Shown piece by piece: positions 1-6,602 of a stretch of 10,533 nt of DNA (position 1 is its first letter; each line of letters opens with the position of its first letter). The notes below the pieces were generated by a model. The model was given only the letters and a program-made list of their open reading frames with translations, was not told the origin of the DNA and did no database searches. The DNA comes from an archaeon (lineage in GTDB: Archaea > Thermoproteota > QMWL01): contig QMWL02000017.1 in the NCBI GenBank assembly GCA_003661605.2, forward strand, positions 1 through 10,533, given 5' to 3'. The translations under genes and the position numbers were made by a program.

Positions 1-1
1 A

Positions 2-700
2 GAGGTCCACGAATCTAGAAAGGCGGTTATCGATGCCGAGAAATGTGTAAGATGCTTACGCTGCGCTGAAGTTTGCCACTTCGGGGCCATTCACGTCAAT
101 AGTCACCGTGTACACATAGATCCTATCCTCTGCGAAGGTTGTGGAGCTTGCGTACACGCGTGTCCCCACGAGGCTGTCTCCCTATACACTACTCGTACTG
201 GCTATGTCGTTACTGCGGAGACAGGTAGTGGCATTCTACTAGTGTACGGAGACTTAGCTGTGGGCGGAAGAGGTAGCGGTCACTTGGTATACGCGGTCAA
301 AGCTGAAGCACAAAAGCTGGCACGCCAACGTGAAGTATCCCTTCTGATAATTGATGCAGCAGCTGGTATTGGATGCCCTGTAATATCCAGTATCGCTGGA
401 GCATCTCATCTGATAGTCGTTGTTGAACCCACCATTCAAAGTCTTCAAGGAGCGAAGCGCTTACTCGAAGCTACACACCGATTTAACCTAAGCAAGGCTC
501 TTGTCATTAACAAAGTGACCAACGAGCATCAGATACTCTTACTCCAGAACTCACTAAACCTACCTCTGTTGGGTGTAATACCCTATGACCCGTCCATTCC
601 CTCCATATACGCAAGCACCACCTCCCCCTTCGAAGCATCTGATCGCGTAGTTAAGTGCATCGTCGAAGTGTGTAACCGCGCTAGCGAGTGGCTAGAGTAA
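2..700 (+). CDS. MinD-superfamily P-loop ATPase with inserted ferredoxin domain (5'-truncated)
   Basis: The reading frame is open from base 2, so the start codon and the N-terminal Walker A region lie left of the window. The visible part begins with a two-cluster ferredoxin insert: CVRCLRCAEVC (about bases 44-76) and CEGCGACVHACP (about 137-172), both with regular CxxCxxCxxxC spacing. It is followed by the MinD/NifH-type switch II/Walker B strand LLIIDAAAGIGCPV and the strand-loop VVVEPT, then VINKV. This is the layout of COG1149, MinD ATPases with an inserted ferredoxin domain, found in anaerobic archaea and in ORP loci of Desulfovibrio. The family is thought to couple ATP hydrolysis to Fe-S or metal-cluster handling or electron transfer, but no reaction is established. 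The stop TAA overlaps the ATG of the next, paralogous gene by one base, so the two are probably co-translated and may form a heterodimer. An internal GTG at 242 would drop the clusters and is not the start. Confidence 0.85.
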   Translation, partial: EVHESRKAVIDAEKCVRCLRCAEVCHFGAIHVNSHRVHIDPILCEGCGACVHACPHEAVSLYTTRTGYVVTAETGSGILLVYGDLAVGGRGSGHLVYAVKAEAQKLARQREVSLLIIDAAAGIGCPVISSIAGASHLIVVVEPTIQSLQGAKRLLEATHRFNLSKALVINKVTNEHQILLLQNSLNLPLLGVIPYDPSIPSIYASTTSPFEASDRVVKCIVEVCNRASEWLE

Positions 701-1587
701 TGTCACCTGTGATCGCTATTGCGGGAGGGAAAGGTGGGACTGGTAAAACTACCATTGCTGTAAATCTCGCTGACGCACTACACCGCAGGTACCGTCTTCT
801 GCTGGTGGATGCAGACTGCAGTAACCCCTGCACACGTACCTTCTTCTCCGCAGCGAAAGCGCTCTGGCAGAAGGAAATTACTCTCTTTAAACCTCAGATA
901 TTAGAAGAACGCTGTCACTACAAAGCATGCAAGCGCTGTGTGGAACTTTGTCCTGAGCATGCACTTCTTGCTCAACCAAACAAGCCTCCAGCCCTGATCG
1001 AAGACCTCTGTAATGGATGTTCAGTATGTCAGATAGTATGCAACTACGGTGCGATAACTGAAGCACAGCAGGTTGTAGGACATCTTTATTTCAGCGAAGT
1101 AGATGGAAACCTACACTTGCTAGTATCCGAGCTTACCCCCGGATCTCGTAAGAACCCTGTAGTCGTCCATCACTGCATGGTCGAGGCAGAACGCCTATCT
1201 GATCACTACGATTTAACTCTAGTAGATTGCCCTGCGGGTACCGGTATCGATCTATACCTGATTCTCAGGTACGCCACTACCGCCATACTAGTTACAGAGC
1301 CCACTCTTCTCGCGCTTAGCGATCTCAAAAAACTCTCTCAACTCCTTCTTATGGCAGGTGGGAAGCCCACCATTCTTGTGGTGAACAAGTCGGGAATAAA
1401 CCCCAATCTTGAGAAACAGATTGTTTCCGAAATAGAAGCACACTACGTTGTCAAGATACCCTACGACCATCGCATCTTCAGACAAGTTAGCTCAGGGCGT
1501 TTGCTAACGCATCTAAACTCTAAGTACGCTCAGATATTCGATAAGCTAGCGGAAATCGTCGTGCAGTTAGCGCATCTGCGCTGCTAG
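700..1587 (+). CDS. MinD-superfamily P-loop ATPase with inserted ferredoxin domain (complete paralog)
   Basis: A 295-residue protein. ATG at 700 is preferred because it sits in a TAATG overlap with the upstream stop and gives the compact N-terminus MSPVIAIAGGKGGTGKTT; GTG at 688 would add four residues. The deviant Walker A KGGTGKTT spans residues 11-18, the first DxD-like strand is LLLVDADCSNPC, the ferredoxin insert has cysteines at about 72, 77, 80, 84 and 104, 107, 110, 114, and the switch II segment is LTLVDCPAGTGID, followed by VTEPT and VVNKSG. These are the hallmarks of COG1149. The first cluster motif is spaced C-x4-C-x2-C-x3-CP, not the regular C-x2-C-x2-C-x3-C seen in the neighbour. 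The enzyme probably acts in the cytoplasm with the preceding paralog; the physiological role is unknown. Its last 21 bases overlap, tail to tail, the end of the PhoU-like gene on the other strand. Confidence 0.88.
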   Translation: MSPVIAIAGGKGGTGKTTIAVNLADALHRRYRLLLVDADCSNPCTRTFFSAAKALWQKEITLFKPQILEERCHYKACKRCVELCPEHALLAQPNKPPALIEDLCNGCSVCQIVCNYGAITEAQQVVGHLYFSEVDGNLHLLVSELTPGSRKNPVVVHHCMVEAERLSDHYDLTLVDCPAGTGIDLYLILRYATTAILVTEPTLLALSDLKKLSQLLLMAGGKPTILVVNKSGINPNLEKQIVSEIEAHYVVKIPYDHRIFRQVSSGRLLTHLNSKYAQIFDKLAEIVVQLAHLRC

Positions 1588-2250
1588 AATTCGAACCTGA
1601 TCGCTCGCATCCTCTGCTCCATCCGCTATCTGCTCTAAGATATCTACAAATCGCATCAGGTAGAGGACAAAGATCGGATTCGCGGCTCGCTCTCGTATAA
1701 TCGCACGCTCCGTTTCACGATACTGTTCATCAACACGCTTTTCTAGAGACTCGGTGTGGTCTGCTGCCTCCATAGCTGCTCCAACCTCCCCTCTGAGAAG
1801 TGCATCAATAGCTTGATGCAAGTGTTCCACGCAGTTACGATCAGCTTCTAACATCCTTAGGATCTTATCTCGTATATTCTCACTCAGCTTCTCAAAATCG
1901 TCACCAAACTCCTCAATGATTATCCTCAGAACTCGCGCGGCACCTTGACACCTATCAACAACGAGATCTACTTTGTCGAACAGGCTGATCAGATCTCCGC
2001 GGTCGGCCGGAAGGATTTCACTACCTGCCACGACACGGTCTGCTTCTCTGCGTATCTCATCGGCTCGATCCTCTGCTAAACTGATGCGTGTAAACCGCTC
2101 CATCACCGCTGATTCGTCACCACGAAACGCGGCATCTACGAGCTGAGGTAGCTCGTTTACCGCAATACGCACTTGCTCCATATGCCGTCGTGTAAGCTCG
2201 TAAATGCGTTCCCGCGTCCGAGACGCAAACCACCGCGTGAAGCTACTCAA
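1567..2250 (-). CDS. DUF47 / PhoU-like helical protein (TIGR00153 family)
   Basis: A 227-residue, almost wholly alpha-helical, charged protein with no membrane segment. It matches the archaeal/bacterial DUF47 (COG1392) PhoU-like family in length and pattern: acidic metal-binding-like motifs EDRADEIRRE near residues 60-69, the block ISLFDKVDLVVDR near 88-100, ESLEKRVDEQYRETE near 168-181, and the C-terminal FVDILEQIADGAEDASD near 201-217. PhoU-fold proteins bind metal clusters at E/DxxxD motifs and typically regulate phosphate uptake; DUF47 members usually sit next to PiT permeases. Here it is the last gene of a four-gene ABC importer operon, overlapping the upstream ATPase gene by 8 bases, which suggests it controls that importer. 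The start is TTG: an in-frame stop lies two codons upstream, and a GGAGG motif sits nine bases before it. No phosphate permease is seen. Confidence 0.85.
   Translation of the reverse strand: MSSFTRWFASRTRERIYELTRRHMEQVRIAVNELPQLVDAAFRGDESAVMERFTRISLAEDRADEIRREADRVVAGSEILPADRGDLISLFDKVDLVVDRCQGAARVLRIIIEEFGDDFEKLSENIRDKILRMLEADRNCVEHLHQAIDALLRGEVGAAMEAADHTESLEKRVDEQYRETERAIIRERAANPIFVLYLMRFVDILEQIADGAEDASDQVRILAAQMR
1569..1582. repeat. Short inverted repeat inside the convergent gene overlap
   Basis: AGCGCATCTGCGCT is a 6+6 inverted repeat around TC; as RNA it would form a stem of about 5 bp with a four-base loop. It lies within the 21 bp shared by the 3' ends of the ATPase and PhoU-like genes. 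It could act as a small stop-end hairpin for both transcripts, but no T-run follows on either strand, and coding constraint alone could produce it. Confidence 0.35.
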
Positions 2251-3337
2251 TGCTTATCGCCTCCAATAAGCCTTCTTCAGGATACTTCATAACCATTACC
2301 CTTTCTCTTACTACGTCTATTCGTATCTTATCTCCCTCTGACAGCTGTGTATACATCTCTGTGGGTCCGCGGTACACGAATCGGAAGCCGTTTACTTCTA
2401 TCTCGATACGAGCGCTATCTCCCAAGTAACTGGTAAGCGAGACCTCACCTTCAACAACTCCTCTGCCCAGTATTAGATCCTCCGGTTTTATAGCGAGAAT
2501 GACTTTCGAACCGGGTTTTACCTCGAGACCTGGATTAACAACCTGAAGTTCGGAGAATGGTGGAGCTTCGACAAGAAGCCTATCCTCTACAACTTCACGC
2601 ACCACACCTTCGATAAAGTTTGCTTCACCACCGAGGAACCGAGCTACGAACGGGTGCATGGGGCGATTATATAGTTCTTCAGGTGTACCTACCTGGATAA
2701 TTTGGCCTTTCCGCATAACCGCGATACGGTCTGCCACGGTCATAGCCTCAGCTTGATCGTGTGTTACATAGATGGCTGTAAGCTGCAGGTCCTTAATGAT
2801 ACGACGTAACTCGTAGCGTAACCGTGCGCGAACAATAGCATCGAGAGCCGATAGTGGTTCATCGAGTAGCATAATGGGGCATTCTGCCGCTAATGCGCGC
2901 GCTAACGCGACCTTTTGCTGCATTCCCATGCTTAGCTCTCTGGGGTAGGCATACTCCCGTACCCGAAGACGAAGAAAGTCGCGGATCGTTGCTACAAGCT
3001 GTTCTGCACGCGACTTCTCCACACCACGAACCACTGGGCTATAGCGAACGTTTTCTCCTACGGTCATATGAGGGAAGAGCAGTATGTTCTGAAAGACGAA
3101 AGCAATGCGCCGCTGCTCCATCGGCACATCCACAACCGAACGCCCATCTATACGAATATCACCCGAGTCTGGACGAAGAACGCCTGCGATCATCTTCAAT
3201 AAGGTCGATTTTCCACACCCGCTTGGACCAATGATTGTAAGGATCTCTCCCTCAAGAACCTCCAGAGAGACCCGATTAACAGCAACTATAGGTCCGAATC
3301 GCTTCGAAACATCTACTATCTGAATTTTTACGGTCAT
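2243..3337 (-). CDS. ABC transporter ATPase with TOBE-type C-terminal domain, altered signature motif
   Basis: A 364-residue ATPase of the CysA/PotA/FbpC/MalK type that powers an importer at the inner face of the membrane. Visible motifs: Walker A GPSGCGKST (37-45), Q-loop Q83 in FVFQN, signature LSMGMQQKVALARAL (from 135), Walker B IMLLDE (155-160), and H-loop histidine about 193 in YVTHDQAEA. The segment YNRPMHPFVARFLGGEANF introduces the C-terminal OB-fold (TOBE-like) regulatory domain. The signature differs from consensus LSGGQ: the third residue is Met in place of Gly, while the fourth-position Gly, which contacts the ATP gamma-phosphate, is kept. Its ATG overlaps the stop of the upstream ATPase gene as ATGA, with no ribosome site, so translation is probably coupled. 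It very likely pairs as a heterodimer with that second ATPase beneath the fused permease encoded upstream. Confidence 0.93.
   Translation of the reverse strand: MTVKIQIVDVSKRFGPIVAVNRVSLEVLEGEILTIIGPSGCGKSTLLKMIAGVLRPDSGDIRIDGRSVVDVPMEQRRIAFVFQNILLFPHMTVGENVRYSPVVRGVEKSRAEQLVATIRDFLRLRVREYAYPRELSMGMQQKVALARALAAECPIMLLDEPLSALDAIVRARLRYELRRIIKDLQLTAIYVTHDQAEAMTVADRIAVMRKGQIIQVGTPEELYNRPMHPFVARFLGGEANFIEGVVREVVEDRLLVEAPPFSELQVVNPGLEVKPGSKVILAIKPEDLILGRGVVEGEVSLTSYLGDSARIEIEVNGFRFVYRGPTEMYTQLSEGDKIRIDVVRERVMVMKYPEEGLLEAISIE
2260..2264 (-). promoter_or_regulatory. Shine-Dalgarno site for the PhoU-like gene
   Basis: On the minus strand GGAGG is followed by nine bases and then the TTG start at 2250. 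It lies within the 3' end of the upstream ATPase gene. This is the only clear Shine-Dalgarno motif found among the gene starts here; it supports the TTG start and suggests independent ribosome loading on this last cistron. Confidence 0.6.
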
Positions 3338-4437
3338 AGCTCGAACAGCTCAGGAGGACGTGCTTGATAAGGAAGCACTACAATGCGCTCCGCATCCGCC
3401 TCCACACACACAGTATCTCCTTCATGGATGTCACTTACCATATGGCTAGGAGCAGATACGCGGAGCTCTAAACCACCTACGCTAACATCCAGCACCGACA
3501 TATACCCCCGGAAGTAGATCCTCTCTACTCGAGCTTCCCACTCCCAAGGTGTTCCTTGGCGCTGTTTTCGAACAAAGACCCACTCAGGTCGTATTACAAC
3601 AGTAACTGGTTGATGAAGCTTTAGCTTTCCTCGTCGTGCTCTCAGAACAAGTTTGTCTATGGTAATGATGGCGTACTCATTTTCTACAGAGTGCACGATA
3701 CCATCAAGCACGTTAACTTCGCCTATCAGACACGATACGAGGATATCCGCTGGTTGTTCGTATATTTGCTGCGGAGTGCCGACTTGAACCACCTCTCCCC
3801 TACGTAGAACAACTATACGGTCCGCGATAGATAGCGCTTCCTCATGATCATGAGTGACGTGAAGCACGGTAAGTCTGAGGCGCTTCGCGATCCTTCGCAG
3901 TTCGTAGCGCAGTTCAAGTCTCAGTATCGCATCTAACGCCGCTAAAGGCTCGTCTAGTAAGAGGATACCTGAGGCTGTTACAAGCGCTCGTGCAAGTGCA
4001 AGACGCTGCTGCATACCCCCACTAAGCTCGTGTGGGTAGGATTCCGTTCTCTCATGTAGGAGCACCATGCGTAATACTTCAAGAGCGCGCTTACGCGCAT
4101 CCGATTCGGAAATTCCTCGCGCACGTAATCCATACGTAACATTCTCCAAGACTGTTAGGTGTGGGAAAAGCGCGTAGTTCTGCGGGAAGTATGCGATTCC
4201 TCGCCACTCAGGCGGGACTCTAGTCATATCCCGCCCATAAACTAGAACCTTTCCTCTATCAGGGTAGTGAATTCCCGCGATGACTTTAAGCAAGGTCGAC
4301 TTACCAGCGCCCGTAGGTCCTAGAACAACCAGATACTCCCCGTCGAACACCGTTAGTGTTACGTTTCGTAAAGCAGTTATCGTCCTAAAGCGCTTCGTAA
4401 CACCAATCAGTTCGATTGCTGCTCTCTTAGCCGCCAA
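3334..4437 (-). CDS. ABC transporter ATPase with TOBE-type C-terminal domain, canonical motifs
   Basis: A 367-residue ATPase and partner of the neighbouring ABC ATPase, with about the same length and domain plan. Motifs: Walker A GPTGAGKST (40-48), Q-loop Q86 in YFPQN, signature LSGGMQQRLALARAL (from 138), Walker B ILLLDE (158-163), and H-loop His about 196 in HVTHDHEEA. The C-terminal roughly 125 residues form a TOBE-like domain beginning after CLIGEVNVLDG. The signature is the usual LSGGx form, in contrast with the LSMGM of the other ATPase. The start is TTG, overlapping the end of the permease gene by 11 bases; a weak GGAG lies about 12 bases upstream. The family covers iron(III), sulfate, molybdate/tungstate, thiamine and polyamine importers; the sequence does not decide between them. 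Confidence 0.93.
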   Translation of the reverse strand: MAAKRAAIELIGVTKRFRTITALRNVTLTVFDGEYLVVLGPTGAGKSTLLKVIAGIHYPDRGKVLVYGRDMTRVPPEWRGIAYFPQNYALFPHLTVLENVTYGLRARGISESDARKRALEVLRMVLLHERTESYPHELSGGMQQRLALARALVTASGILLLDEPLAALDAILRLELRYELRRIAKRLRLTVLHVTHDHEEALSIADRIVVLRRGEVVQVGTPQQIYEQPADILVSCLIGEVNVLDGIVHSVENEYAIITIDKLVLRARRGKLKLHQPVTVVIRPEWVFVRKQRQGTPWEWEARVERIYFRGYMSVLDVSVGGLELRVSAPSHMVSDIHEGDTVCVEADAERIVVLPYQARPPELFEL

Positions 4438-6067
4438 CTCGCATACGTGCTCCGAATATCGTTCTCACAATTAATAGCGCTATAAACGACACTGCAACAA
4501 GTACGATTCCTCCAAATGCCGCCCACGACATCGGTACTAGCCCCTTCTTAACCCATGCAACTAAGACAACCGGTGCGGTTTGCGTCTTCTCCACCACCGC
4601 CATCGTTGCACCTGTCTCATCCACGCTTCTTACAAAGACAAGGATAGCCCCCGCGAGAAGAGCGTTTCTCGCAATAGGTAGCGTTATTGTTCTGAAGGTC
4701 CTTAGGGGAGATGCGCCAAGCGTCCTTGCAACGTATTCTATCTCTGGGTCTATCGCTTCAACTCCTGCCTGAAACACTTTGACGAGGAAGGGTGCTGTAA
4801 ACGAAATATGAGCAATTACAATTGCCCAAAACTCTGGTAACGCCCTGAGATATAGCTGACGAAGCAAATGAACTGATGACCCTAGCGCAACAGTAGGTAC
4901 GAGAATTGGCAAGCTCACCAAACCATCAACAACCGGAGTAAAACGCCCATAGCGCCGTCTTGCAATGCCTAAAGCTACAGGTATACCGAGTACTGCATCA
5001 ACGAGAGTGACCAATCCGGCAACAGCAAAGGATATCCCCAGCGCACCCCAGAACGTGCGCCATTCTGTGTGACTAGCTAGTGCGCTCCAGTCTCGGAAGT
5101 CTGTTGCGGCTCTGAAAATGAAAAAGGTTGGTATGATTATAATTGCAAAGAAAAACAGAAGAGCTGCCCCATCGCGTAATCCTGTCCAACCACCGCCCGA
5201 AAGCCGTGCCTCCGACACAGGGCTAAACCACGGAAGACGAATTCTGTAACGCTTCGCTACCCAAGAAAGTATCGATAAAAGCATGACTGAAGATAGTATC
5301 ATAACAATACTTACAAAAACTAACGGTTCTAAACGCCCCTGCTCCTTCCAGTACTTGATAAGCACAGGTCCTGTAAAGAAGTGGGGTCCTGTCACCATCA
5401 TAGTTGCTCCTGTCTCAGACAGCGATCGTGCATAAGCGAGAACTAGGGCTGATATTATGCTAGGTTTGATCAAAGGCAGAGTAACCGTTCTCGCTGTCGT
5501 AAGTGGAGACGCCCCCAAAGTACGCGCTGGGATCTCGTAGCTTAGGTCCGCTGTCTGTAAACCTCCCACAACAGTTCGAACCACGTAAGGGAACGTGAAA
5601 GTGAAGTGTAGTAAGAGGACTGTGAAGAACCCTATGGGAACCACTCCCCTCACGGGCGAGTACTCAGGGTTGCTCCAGAACAAAAGCACTGAATATCCTG
5701 CTGCCGCTGTTGGCATGACGAGAGGCATGTCAACAAGTGTATCGAGGAATCGTAGCCCTGGTAATCGACCTCTTGCAATTAGCCACGCTAGTGGAATTCC
5801 TAGTACTAGATCGATAGCTACAACGATGCTTGCTACAGCAAAAGAGTTCACTACAGCAACACGAGTTTGCTCGAGAAGCTGCGGGTCCTGAAGTGCTACT
5901 CCTACAAGCTTCAGGTTACCGAGAATTCCGATAAGCGTGGGAGCTATTGCGAATGCTACAAACAGAAATAGTGCTAGTATGTAGAGGAGGGGTGCGGCGA
6001 GCGGATGTGAGGAGATACGATCTAGAAAAGAGAGACGGGGGCTATACGATGACGGATTGTCCCCCAT
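4427..6067 (-). CDS. Fused two-domain ABC importer permease (iron/oxyanion type)
   Basis: A membrane protein of about 546 residues with two homologous permease halves, each with about six hydrophobic segments (12 in all). Each half carries the EAA-loop motif that docks on an ATPase: EIPARTLGAS (178-187) and EYVARTLGAS (444-453). The phrases LGIPLAWLIARG and LGIPVALGIARR, and the paired LSETGATMMV and VDETGATMAV, show the internal duplication. Fused permeases of this type are typical of FbpB/ThiP-like importers, while the residue patterns also recall CysT/ModB/WtpB. The start chosen is ATG 6067, which lies about 23 bases downstream of a TATA-like element and would suit a leaderless mRNA; ATG 6082 and TTG 6112 are in-frame alternatives adding 5 or 15 residues. 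It is the first gene of the operon, followed by two ATPases and a PhoU-like protein. No binding protein or lipoprotein gene is present. Confidence 0.9.
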   Translation of the reverse strand: MGDNPSSYSPRLSFLDRISSHPLAAPLLYILALFLFVAFAIAPTLIGILGNLKLVGVALQDPQLLEQTRVAVVNSFAVASIVVAIDLVLGIPLAWLIARGRLPGLRFLDTLVDMPLVMPTAAAGYSVLLFWSNPEYSPVRGVVPIGFFTVLLLHFTFTFPYVVRTVVGGLQTADLSYEIPARTLGASPLTTARTVTLPLIKPSIISALVLAYARSLSETGATMMVTGPHFFTGPVLIKYWKEQGRLEPLVFVSIVMILSSVMLLSILSWVAKRYRIRLPWFSPVSEARLSGGGWTGLRDGAALLFFFAIIIIPTFFIFRAATDFRDWSALASHTEWRTFWGALGISFAVAGLVTLVDAVLGIPVALGIARRRYGRFTPVVDGLVSLPILVPTVALGSSVHLLRQLYLRALPEFWAIVIAHISFTAPFLVKVFQAGVEAIDPEIEYVARTLGASPLRTFRTITLPIARNALLAGAILVFVRSVDETGATMAVVEKTQTAPVVLVAWVKKGLVPMSWAAFGGIVLVAVSFIALLIVRTIFGARMRVGG

Positions 6068-6084
6068 GCGCGGACTTCTCATGG

Positions 6085-6094
6085 AATATTTAGA
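6085..6094. promoter_or_regulatory. TATA-like element in the divergent promoter region
   Basis: The minus strand reads TCTAAATATT, centred about 23 bases before ATG 6067, close to where an archaeal TATA box would sit for a leaderless transporter transcript. The plus strand reads AATATTTAGA; if also used in that direction, initiation near 6115 would give the hydrogenase operon a leader of about 29 bases. It is the most A/T-rich stretch of this divergent gap. Its function is inferred from position and composition only. Confidence 0.4.
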
Positions 6095-6107
6095 GGTTGC
6101 TTTGAAT

Positions 6108-6148
6108 AGCAAGCTCTTATCGTGAGGCTAATAGGCGCGAGCCTTGCT
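6108..6148. repeat. Imperfect inverted repeat spanning both divergent start regions
   Basis: AGCAAGCTC at 6108-6116 is the reverse complement of GAGCCTTGCT at 6139-6148 except for one extra base. The arms are about 22 bases apart and roughly centred on the divergent gap. Each arm contains a TTG codon: the possible transporter start at 6112 (minus strand) and the ferredoxin start at 6144 (plus strand). It may be an operator for a dimeric regulator acting on both operons, or a coincidence of similar start contexts. Confidence 0.3.
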
Positions 6149-6602
6149 CAGCGAAGAGCGGACACTCTTCCACGACCCTCAACTCTGCAGTGCCTGCGGG
6201 TTTTGTGCAATCGTATGTGCTTACCGCCACTACGGAACATTAGACCCTGATAGAGGGCGCATCCACCCCCTCCTCTCTCTCGAACTACCTGATTTAGTTG
6301 CTGTATCCTACTGCTCCCACTGTAAGTATGCTTTCTGCGAAGCAGCTTGCCCCTCCGACCCTAAGGCGATTTACCGCGATCCCGCTACAGGCGCTGTCTG
6401 CATCGACCCCATACGCTGCATCGGTTGCCGTAGCTGCGTATACGCTTGTCCTGTATCTGCGCCTCGCTATATCCCTGAGTTGCACGTCTCTCACAAATGC
6501 GACCTCTGCGGTGGCGATCCTCTCTGTGTAAAGTGCTGTCCAACTGGCGCACTCCAGTACCTGCCACGCAACGAGATTCGACGCCTTGTCGAAGCCTCGT
6601 AA
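6144..6602 (+). CDS. Four-cluster [4Fe-4S] electron-transfer protein (CooF/HycB/FdhB type)
   Basis: A 152-residue soluble protein with four cysteine quartets in the order typical of CooF/HycB/DmsB-type subunits: C15-C18-C21-C25, C57-C60-C65-C69, C92-C95-C98-C102, and C119-C122-C128-C131/132. Two cysteines are extra (C86 and one of the CC pair). Such subunits carry electrons between a catalytic subunit and a partner; HycB joins formate dehydrogenase to hydrogenase 3, and CooF joins CO dehydrogenase to a group 4 hydrogenase. Here the likely partners are the HdrB-like protein and the NiFe hydrogenase downstream. The start is TTG 6144: an in-frame TAG lies four codons upstream and no other start precedes the first cysteine. 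It is the first gene of the operon and overlaps the next by 17 bases. Aldehyde ferredoxin oxidoreductases also use such a subunit, but no such enzyme is encoded here. Confidence 0.88.
   Translation: MLSEERTLFHDPQLCSACGFCAIVCAYRHYGTLDPDRGRIHPLLSLELPDLVAVSYCSHCKYAFCEAACPSDPKAIYRDPATGAVCIDPIRCIGCRSCVYACPVSAPRYIPELHVSHKCDLCGGDPLCVKCCPTGALQYLPRNEIRRLVEAS
6153..6170. repeat. Inverted repeat at the start of the ferredoxin gene
   Basis: GAAGAG, six bases, then CTCTTC form a perfect 6-bp inverted repeat covering codons 4 to 9 of the first hydrogenase-operon gene. In mRNA it could fold close to the start codon and reduce translation, or in DNA serve as a small protein site. Chance occurrence is quite possible. 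Confidence 0.25.

Noticed and set aside
254..448. Antisense frame within the first MinD-type ATPase
   Set aside because: The plus-strand frame is open from the window edge and carries clear ferredoxin and switch II motifs; the antisense product has none.
2893..3323. Open frames on the plus strand opposite the first ABC ATPase
   Set aside because: They lie wholly within a gene with complete ATPase motifs on the other strand and have arginine/serine-rich, low-information products with no recognisable motif.
2243..6112. Firm assignment of the importer as tungstate, molybdate, iron or phosphate
   Set aside because: The permease shows features shared by several of these families, there is no binding protein to decide, and the PhoU-like partner points differently from the permease.
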